Shown here: in pieces, positions 56,480-64,000 of the stretch
Layout: every line of letters begins with the position of its first letter
Position numbering within the stretch: position 1 is the stretch's first letter
Source: Aporrectodea caliginosa
Taxonomy: Eukaryota; Annelida; Clitellata; Crassiclitellata; Lumbricidae
Length of the DNA stretch: 64,000 nt
NCBI GenBank assembly: GCA_020284085.1
Contig: JACEVL010000521.1
Location: 274,001-338,000, forward strand
Reading direction: 5' to 3'
Made by a program: the position numbers and the translations under genes
The notes under the pieces: generated by a model
Databases searched by the model: none
Told to the model about the DNA's origin: nothing
The model's input: only the letters and a program-made list of their open reading frames with translations

Positions 56480-57605
56480 AATTGAGAGCAGAAGGAATCG
56501 TTGCTATTGGTCGGTCGACCATGACCCCCTTCTGAGTCGTCTCTCCATAACTTTTGGGATTTGGGACTTACCACTCCTCTGGATTACGTCCTATATTTCG
56601 GAGCGCTCTACCTCTGCCATTTTTCACTCATCTCGCTCGCCTTGGCGCCCTGCTCCTTCTGTTTTCCCCAGGGTTCTGTTCTTGGACCCATAGTACTATA
56701 CATCCTCTTCACAGCTGATGTGGAGTCTACTCGCGTCCTGTTCTCTTATGAGTCGTTCTTACGCTGATAATGTTCAATCCTACAAGCAAGCAAGCTGCTT
56801 CCGCTGTCCGAACCTTGTCTTGCGCCACTGACTTCCTTTCTGCCTGGATGTCGTCTAATCGACTGCGCCTAAATCCTTTGAAAACTCAATCTGGCTTGGT
56901 AGCCTACTGGCCAGCAGCTGGATATTCTGGACTTGGAGTCCCTACCCGCTGAATTCCCCACCTTTGCTGTGTCAACCTCGGTCCGCAACTTAGGGGTCAT
57001 CATGGACCAGGAACTGTCTTTTACGAAGCATTGACTCGATCCTGTTGCTATGACTTGCGCCAGCGGGTTGCCTCCACTCTGGTCCATGACTTTATTCCTA
57101 ATCGATTGGACTGCTGCTCTTCGCTCTAGCCTACTGTTGACTTTGGAAGGCGTTTTTCGGGTGGCTGCTCGTTTAATTGGTAGTGTCCCTAGGTGTGGCC
57201 ACATCTCTGCCTTTATGTGTGATGTCCCGAACTGGCTTCCTGTCCGGCAGCGCAACCATTTAGGGTCTCCTCTATCGTCTGGCACTGTGTTCTGGGCAGA
57301 GCACCTGCCTATCTCCGGGAGCTCTTTACTTTGACTTTGGCCTGCTCTGGTCGCCCCTCTCTACGCTCGGCCTCTAGAGGTGACTATAATGGTTCCGCGT
57401 GCTCGCTCAGCCACCAGACACCGTCGGGCTTTCTCGATCGTGGGTCCTTCTCTTTGGAATAGTCTCCCCTCTGACCTGCGTTTCTCTTCCTCGAGTCTTC
57501 TCTGGCTCTTTTTATAAACTACTTAAGACTTTCCTTTTTGACCGAGCCTGGGTTGGGGCGCCTCTAAGTAGTAATCTTGAATGGGCACTATATAATTGTC
57601 AATAG
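56480..57605 (+). pseudogene. decayed LINE reverse transcriptase with (GATA)n tail
   Basis: Frames shift repeatedly: ITSYISERSTSAIFHSS, then [19 protein letters not shown] (motif 4), SAWMSSNRLRLNPLKTQ (motif 6), VRNLGVIMDQELSF (motif 7), VAARLIGSVPRCGHISAF, LKTFLFDRAWVGAPLSSNLE. Ends GGGGCGCCTCTAAGTAGTAA and TTGAATGGGCACTATATAAT. The YADD motif is lost. Confidence 0.8.
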
Positions 57606-57622
57606 ATAGCTAGCTAGCTAGC

Positions 57623-57712
<90 letters not shown>
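57604..57712. repeat. (GATA)n microsatellite, LINE tail
   Basis: Starts as TAGC units, then over 20 GATA units, continuous with the LINE 3' end. Confidence 0.95.
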
Positions 57713-57876
57713 TTGCTACTTTTAGTGTCTACATTTTTACCCGAGATAATCCGGGGTTTTTGAGAAATTTCAGTATTATTTGGAACTTTACTTTTATCTA
57801 GTATCGGAGAGAATGTTTTTAATAACCTGAAATCCGCCCTTCATGACTTACCTATTTCCTATGACGGTAGTATGCG

Positions 57877-57999
57877 ATGATCAACTGCGACGCACATACG
57901 AGGACTGCAGCGCTGCTGGCACTTGTGGTTCTGTCGGCTGCGGCAACTGGCAGCTCCTTTCATCAGCTGACATCCCCAACAATCAGAATCGGCTGGTGA
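57877..57999 (+). CDS. candidate signal-peptide ORF, 40 codons
   Basis: MINCDAHTRTAALLALVVLS followed by AAATGSS looks like a secretion signal with a cleavage site near AAATG-SS. It stops at a TGA, but a possible donor GTGACG overlaps the stop. No downstream exon found; chance is quite possible. Confidence 0.18.
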   Translation: MINCDAHTRTAALLALVVLSAAATGSSFHQLTSPTIRIGW

Positions 58000-58069
58000 C
58001 GTTCAGCCTCAGCGTCCCGTTGCCAACAGCAACCGCACGACGCTTCTCTATTCATGCATATGTACCGTT

Positions 58070-58190
58070 CTCTCTCTATCTTTGTCTCTCTCTGTCTCTA
58101 TCTATCTGTCTGTCTGCCTCTCTGTCTGTCTCTCTCTGTCTGTCTCTGTCTCTGTCTCTCTGTCTCTGTCTCTCTGTCTCTCTCTGTCTC

Positions 58191-58239
<49 letters not shown>

Positions 58240-58286
58240 ATCTATCTATCTATCTATCCATATATATATATCTATATATCTATCTA

Positions 58287-58331
<45 letters not shown>

Positions 58332-58332
58332 A

Positions 58333-58364
<32 letters not shown>

Positions 58365-58450
58365 GGCTATCCATCTATCTATCTGGGCTATCCATCTGTC
58401 TATCTATCTATCTATCTATCCGATCTGTCTGTCTGTCTGTCTGTCTGTAA

Positions 58451-58520
<70 letters not shown>
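58070..58520. repeat. compound TCTG/TCTA/TA microsatellite
   Basis: Blocks of TCTG, TCTA, TA and again TCTG units; overlapping long ORFs rich in Leu/Ser/Ile/Tyr are translations of the repeat. Confidence 0.97.
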
Positions 58521-58529
58521 ATCTTCCAC

Positions 58530-60680
58530 TTCTCCGACTCCTGATCCTTCTCCTCTTCTCTGTATTTCTGTGTCTCTACCGTTATATAGGGCCTACTATA
58601 TATATAATTTATATATATATTCATAATTATTGATATTATGCATATGTATTGGCTACCTGTTGTGTTTGAAATAGTGTATTTGCGCTTGTGCGCGTTGCGC
58701 CGATTGTATGCTGTTGTATGCGCTTGACTGAATATAGGCTACACGGATGAGGACGGCTTTAATGTATTTCGGATCTTTGATGTGTCGACCCATTTGTTTC
58801 CGCAGCCGTATACACGTCTCGCTTGACTTGACGTCCTGTAGGCTATGACAGGGCCTGTTGACAACGTCGACTTTCCTATCGATCTGCAGAGCAGGGAAGA
58901 GGAACGGCAAGGGAAGGGGAGGAGAAGGGAAGGGGAATATGAGGAGGGGGAATAGGCTGCAGGAGGGAAAGGTGGTTTGATGCGCAGGCTATTTGCATTT
59001 AAAAATGAATGACAGCCTATATATTCTAGTAGCCTATATTATAGATCAATAAACCTACACGTCTACATAAGCCTACATACATACATAGGGCCTACATATA
59101 TAGTACATATATACATCAAATTACATAAATACATTGCATACATTTATCATTGACGTCAGTTCCTGACGCCAGCCATTTTATTTAGCTGCGATTGGTAGGA
59201 ATATGTCCAGCCCAGTGTCCTTGTGAAGGTTACATGCATGGGCGCATTTAGGGGTGCGGGTTCAACTCCCCCGCCCCCAATAAATTGCCGACAATTTTTT
59301 TATCCTTGCTTTTCTATGCGAAATACAAAAAACTTAACTTTTGCGAAGGAAAGGACGCCGTATACGGAGTTCACAAAGGCAATGACAATTGAGACTGTAC
59401 TCCACTGAAGGAGGAGGAGGAAGAGGAAGAGGAGGAGCAGGAGAAGGAGGAAGAGGGGAAGGAGGAGCCGGAGGAGGGGCTAGTCCTGAGGCGACCATGG
59501 GTATGAAGTTTTAGCGACTTCATTTTTCTTAGCCTCAGTATATGAGGGTCAGTGGCCAGTCCCTTCCCACAGACATCGTATGGTCAGTGTACTCATAGCT
59601 GAGTCTGCTAGGGGGCGCACGCGGAGCAAAGATCTCTATCAAGATTTCTACCCTGGCGGGGATTTGAACCCCGACCTCTCGACTGACAGTCCAGCACGCT
59701 AACCATTACACCATGGAGTAGGCCTACTTCCATGTCGCACCTTCGCCCATTATAGGCTTATAGGCCTAAGTCTACGAGGTTTTTTATTGATCCGAGTTGT
59801 ACCACAGGCGACGTCAGCAGCAGCTGTGCTCCGTCATGCACTTGGCTTTCAGTCGCGCTTTAGTTTACGAATAGGCCTGCCATTGGGAACGAGCTATAGC
59901 CTAATGCAGGCTAATGGTTCGTGGTATTTAGATTGAAAGAAATAGGTATCCGAAGTGGCGAATTCGATACATGGGGAACTGCACAAAGAACGAATGAGCG
60001 ATCTATAAATGAAAACGTTTAGGCTATTATGAACATTGAAAAATCCTATTTTATGTCGGCCTTTTGTTCACCATACAAAACATGATACCACTCTACCTTA
60101 GACAAACGATTAGGCCTAATGTCGTCAGCCGAACAAATAATATGCGCTTTCATTAGGCCTACGTCTGCTACAGTTAGGTCTATAGGCCTACACGAAATAG
60201 GCCTACTTGCAGCAGTGTTAACAACCTTTCATGACTATTATAGCTTAAATTTGTTTGAATGAAACAGTTTCACAATTTATGATCATTATTAGGCCTACGG
60301 CTAAAAAATAATTATGACATACATATGCTAGGCTAATACAGTAATTATGAACATTTCAGAAATACCGAATTTGTAGTACAGGGGAAAAAACAGACCCCTT
60401 AACACTATAATTAATTTAACAATATTCATATAAAGATTCTTACAAAATTATCATTTTGCCTTTATTATATAGAGACACCAATGTATAATGACATTTTCGG
60501 TTTGAAAATTTCTAAAAAATTAGTTTAATAGCATTTCATTAGTGAAATATGTGATGAAATGAAGGTGTCCTTTTTGCCCTGTGTCTGGGGCATAAGGGAC
60601 ACAGGGTGAACGTTTTACCCAAGAAGTTCCAAATATTACAAATGGATAGTACTAAAATTGTTTTTCTTGCTACCTGCTAT
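58530..60680. other. non-coding stretch, GA-rich and TAGGCCTA-rich
   Basis: No gene recognised. Purine-rich tracts at 58890-58975 and 59405-59480, a SINE at 59505-59735, and a cluster of AGGCCTA words at 59716-60300. Confidence 0.5.
59505..59735 (-). repeat. tRNA-derived SINE
   Basis: Minus strand: GGTGTAATGGTTAGCGTGCT (A box) and GTCGGGGTTCAAATCCCCGC (B box), then GGGTAGAAATCTTGATAGAG. Same family as 19063. A complete cloverleaf tRNA gene is not supported because the body continues as SINE sequence. Confidence 0.78.
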
Positions 60681-60689
60681 AAATTCAAA

Positions 60690-63600
60690 GTGTTATTGAA
60701 ATGAGTTATTGAAGTGAGTTCTTGAAATGAGTTATTGAAAGAGTAATTGAAATGAGTTATTGAAATGAGTTATTGAAATGAGGTATTGAAATGAGTTATT
60801 GAAAGTGTTATTGAAAGAGTAATTGAAATGAGTTATTGAAATGAGTTATTGAAAGTGTTATTGAAATGAGTTATTGAAATGAGTAATTAAAATGAGTGAT
60901 TGAAAAAGTGATTGAAATGAGTGATTGAAAGTATTATTGAAAAGAGTTATTGAAAAGAGTTATTGAAATCAGTTATTGCAATGATTTATTGAAATGAGTT
61001 ATTGAAATGAGTTATTAAAAAGAGTTATTGAAAAAATTATTGAAAAGAGTTACTGAAAAGAGTTATTGAAAAGAGTTATTGAAATGAGTTATTGAAAAGA
61101 GTTATTGAAATAAGTTATTGAAAAGAGTTATAGGAAAGAGTTATTGAAAAGAGTTATTGAAAAGGATATTGAAAAGTGTTCTTGAAAAGAGTTGTTTAAA
61201 AGGGTTATTGAAAAGAGTTATTGAAAGAGTGATTGAAAAGAGTTATTTATTTAAAAGAGTTGTTGAAAAGAGTTATTGAAAAGAGTTATTGAAAAGAGTT
61301 TTTGAACAGAGTTATTGAAATGAGTTATTGAAATGAGTTATTTAAAATAGTTATTGAAAAGAGTTATTGAAAAGAGTTATTGAAAAAATTATTGAAAAGT
61401 GTTTTTGAAATGAGTTATTGAAATGAGTTATTGAGATGAGTTATTGAAAATAGTTATTGAAAAGTGTTATTGAAAAGAGTTATTGAATAGACTTATTGAA
61501 AAGAGTTATTGAAATTAGTTATTGAAAAGAGTTATTGCAATGACTTATTGAAATGATTAATTGAAGTTAGTTATTAAGAAAGAGTTATTGAAAAATTATT
61601 GAAAAAGTTACTGAAAGAGTTACTTGTGAGAGTTATTGAAATGAATTATTGAAACAGTTATTGATAAGTTATCGAAAAGAGTTATTGAAATAGAAGTTCA
61701 TTGAAAAGAGTTATTAGGAAGGGTTGCCGAAGTGTGTTCTTGAAAAAAGTTTGTAAAGGGTTATTGAGTGCTGTTCTTTGAAAGAGTTATTTATGTAAAG
61801 AGTTGTTGAAAGAGTTATTGAAAAAGAGTTATTGAAAAGAGTTATTGAAAAGAGTTATTGAAACAAGTTGTTGAAATGAGTTATTTAAAAATAGTTATTG
61901 AAAAGAGTTATTGAAAAAGTTGTGAAAAATTCTTGAAGAGTTATTGAAAAGAGTAAATGAAATGAGTTATTGAAATGAGTTATTGAAAATAGTTATTGAA
62001 AAGTTATTGAAAAGTGTTATTGAAAGAGTTATTGAATAGATTTATTGAAAGAGTTATTGAAGAGTTATTGAAAAGTGTTGAAAAGAGTTGTTGAACAGGT
62101 TATTGAAAAAGATATTGAAAAGAGTTATTGCAAAAGGTGGAAATCAGTTATTGAAATGAGTTATGGAAATGAGTTATTGAAATGAGTTATTGAAAAAGAG
62201 TTATTGAGAGTTATTGAAAATAGTTATTGAAAAGAAGTTATTGAAAAAGAGTAGTTTTCGAAGAGTTATTGAAAAAGAGTTATTGAAAGAGTTATTGAAA
62301 GAGTTATTGAAAAGAGTTATTGAAAAGAGTTATTGAAAGAGTTATTGAAAAGAGTTATTGAAAGAGTTATTGAAAAGAGTTATTGAAAAGAGTTATTGAA
62401 AAGAGTTATTGAAAAGAGTTATTGAAAAGAGTTATTGAAAAGAGTTATTGAAAAGAGTTATTGAAAAGAGTTATTGAAAAGAGTTATTGAAAAGAGTTAT
62501 TGAAAAGAGTTATTGAAAAGAGTTATTGAAAGTTAGAAAAGAGTTATTGAAAAGAGTTATTGAAAAGAGTTATTGAAAAGAGTTATTGAAAAGAGTTATT
62601 TATTGAAAAGAGTTATTGAAAAGAGTTATTGAAAAAGTTATTGAAAAGAGTTATTGAAAGAGTTATTGAAAAGAGTTATTGAAAAGAGTTATTGAAAAGA
62701 GTTATTGAAAAGAGTTATTGAAAAGAGTTATTGAAAAGAGTTATTGAAAAGAGTTATTGAAAAGAGTTATTGAAAAGAGTTATTGAAAAGAGTTATTGAA
62801 AAGAGTTATTGAAAAGAGTTATTGAAAAGAGTTATTGAAAAGAGTTATTGAAAAGAGTTATTGAAAAGAGTTATTGAAAAGAGTTATTGAAAAGAGTTAT
62901 TGAAAAGAGTTATTGAAAAGAGTTATTGAAAAGAGTTATTGAAAAGAGTTATTGAAAAGAGTTATTGAAAAGAGTTATTGAAAGAGTTATTGAAAAGAGT
63001 TATTGAAAAGAGTTATTGAAAAGAGTTATTGAAAAGAGTTATTGAAAAGAGTTATTATTGAAAAGAGTTATTGAAAAGAGTTATTGAAAAGAGTTATTGA
63101 AAAGAGTTATTGAAAAGAGTTATTGAAAAGAGTTATTGAAAGAGTTATTGAAAAGAGTTATTGAAAAGAGTTATTGAAAAGAGTTATTGAAAAGAGTTAT
63201 TGAAATGAGTTATTGAAAAGAGTTATTGAAAAGAGTTATTGAAAAGAGTTATTGAAAAGAGTTATTGAAAAGAGTTATTGAAAAGAGTTATTGAAAAGAG
63301 TTATTGAAAAGAGTTATTGAAAAGAGTTATTGAAAAGAGTTATTGAAAAGAGTTATTGAAAAGAGTTATTGAATTGAGTTATTGAAAAGAGTTATTGAAA
63401 AGAGTTATTGAAAAGAGTTATTGAAAAGAGTTATTGAAAAGAGTTATTGAAAAGAGTTATTGAAAAAGAGTTATTGAAAAGAGTTATTGAAAAGAGTTAT
63501 TGAAAAGAGTTATTGAAAAGAGTTATTTGAAAAGAGTTATTGAAAAGAGTTATTGAAAAGAGTTGAAAAAATTGAAAGTTATTGAAAAGAGTTATTGAAA

Positions 63601-64000
63601 AGAGTTATTGAAAAGAGTTATTGAAAAGAGTTATTGAAAAGAGTTATTGAAAAGAGTTATTGAAAAGAGTTATTGAAAAGAGTTATTGAAAAGAGTTATT
63701 GAAAAGAGTTATTGAAAAGAGTTATTGAAAAGAGTTATTGAAAAGAGTTATTGAAAAGAGTTATTGAAAAGAGTTATTGAAAAAGAGTTATTGAAAAGAG
63801 TTATTGAAAAGAGTTATTGAAAAGAGTTATTGAAAAGAGTTATTGAAAAGAGTTATTGAAAAGAGTTATTGAAAAGAGTTATTGAAAAGAGTTATTGAAA
63901 AGAGTTATTGAAAAGAGTTATTGAAAAGAGTTATTGAAAAGAGTTATTGAAAAGAGTTATTGAAAAGAGTTATTGAAAAGAGTTATTGAAATGAGTTATT
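60690..64000 (+). repeat. 13-bp satellite (GAGTTATTGAAAA), continues beyond window
   Basis: Over 200 units. From 60690 to about 62280 units vary (GAGTTATTGAAAT, GTGTTATTGAAA and length variants). From 62280 to the end they are almost uniform GAGTTATTGAAAA. Confidence 0.97.

Noticed and set aside
56320..56574. Poly-asparagine ORF on the minus strand
   Set aside because: Translation of an (ATT)n microsatellite.
57843..58626. ORFs of 120-230 residues rich in Ser, Leu, Ile, Tyr
   Set aside because: Translations of TCTG/TCTA/TA microsatellites in several frames.
59640..59730. tRNA gene (minus strand)
   Set aside because: A and B boxes are present, but the sequence continues into a SINE body shared with 19063-19275; a full cloverleaf with acceptor stem is not supported.
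60690..64000. CRISPR or telomere repeat
   Set aside because: 13-bp units without spacers, not a known telomeric repeat; simple satellite.

Overview
The window is animal nuclear DNA: AT-rich, with small GT-AG exons in long introns, abundant non-LTR retroelements, tRNA-derived SINEs, hAT-type DNA transposons, microsatellites and long tandem arrays. Repeat style (LINE and SINE ends with a GCGCC...GGCGC hairpin and 'TATAAAT'-type tails, frequent TAGGCCTA) and the gene content suggest a marine invertebrate, possibly a deuterostome such as an echinoderm or hemichordate. That placement is an inference. There is no bacterial-type operon, CRISPR array or complete tRNA/rRNA gene.

Layout: (1) 2.1-22.4 kb, minus strand: LMBRD2, a multi-pass membrane protein. 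Eleven exons can be placed by splice sites and reading phase. One expected exon between 3.85 and 5.30 kb cannot be found. The 11-kb intron between the exons at 5.95 and 17.14 kb holds an array of 185-bp satellite monomers (about 6.66-15.5 kb) interrupted by retroposon copies and a TTAA-flanked element, then a LINE reverse-transcriptase fragment. (2) 22.4-28.1 kb: intergenic repeats, including a MULE-like element inside a LINE inside another LINE. (3) 28.1-37.2 kb, minus strand: two tandem copies of a three-exon gene for a small membrane-anchored protein that looks like the SRPBCC/START fold. They lie in a segmental duplication (about 26.6-31.8 and 33.1-37.3 kb) and copy-specific transposons can be read against the empty site in the other copy. 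(4) 39.4-43.4 kb, plus strand: a complete five-exon MPV17L2-like gene. (5) 45.3-56.1 kb, minus strand: a two-exon two-pore-domain (K2P) potassium channel with an unusual LPQAAQN-repeat N-terminus. Its 8.9-kb intron holds a DUF4806-like fragment, a nest of LINE and hAT elements four layers deep, and two large inverted repeats. (6) 56.1-64 kb: a decayed LINE, long microsatellites, a SINE and, from 60.7 kb to the window end, a 13-bp satellite.

The protein genes are unrelated housekeeping or signalling genes and do not form a pathway. The most distinctive biology is the transposon and satellite architecture, the tandem START-like pair, and the K2P N-terminal repeat. Calls rest on reading the sequence and remembered family features; no database search was run.
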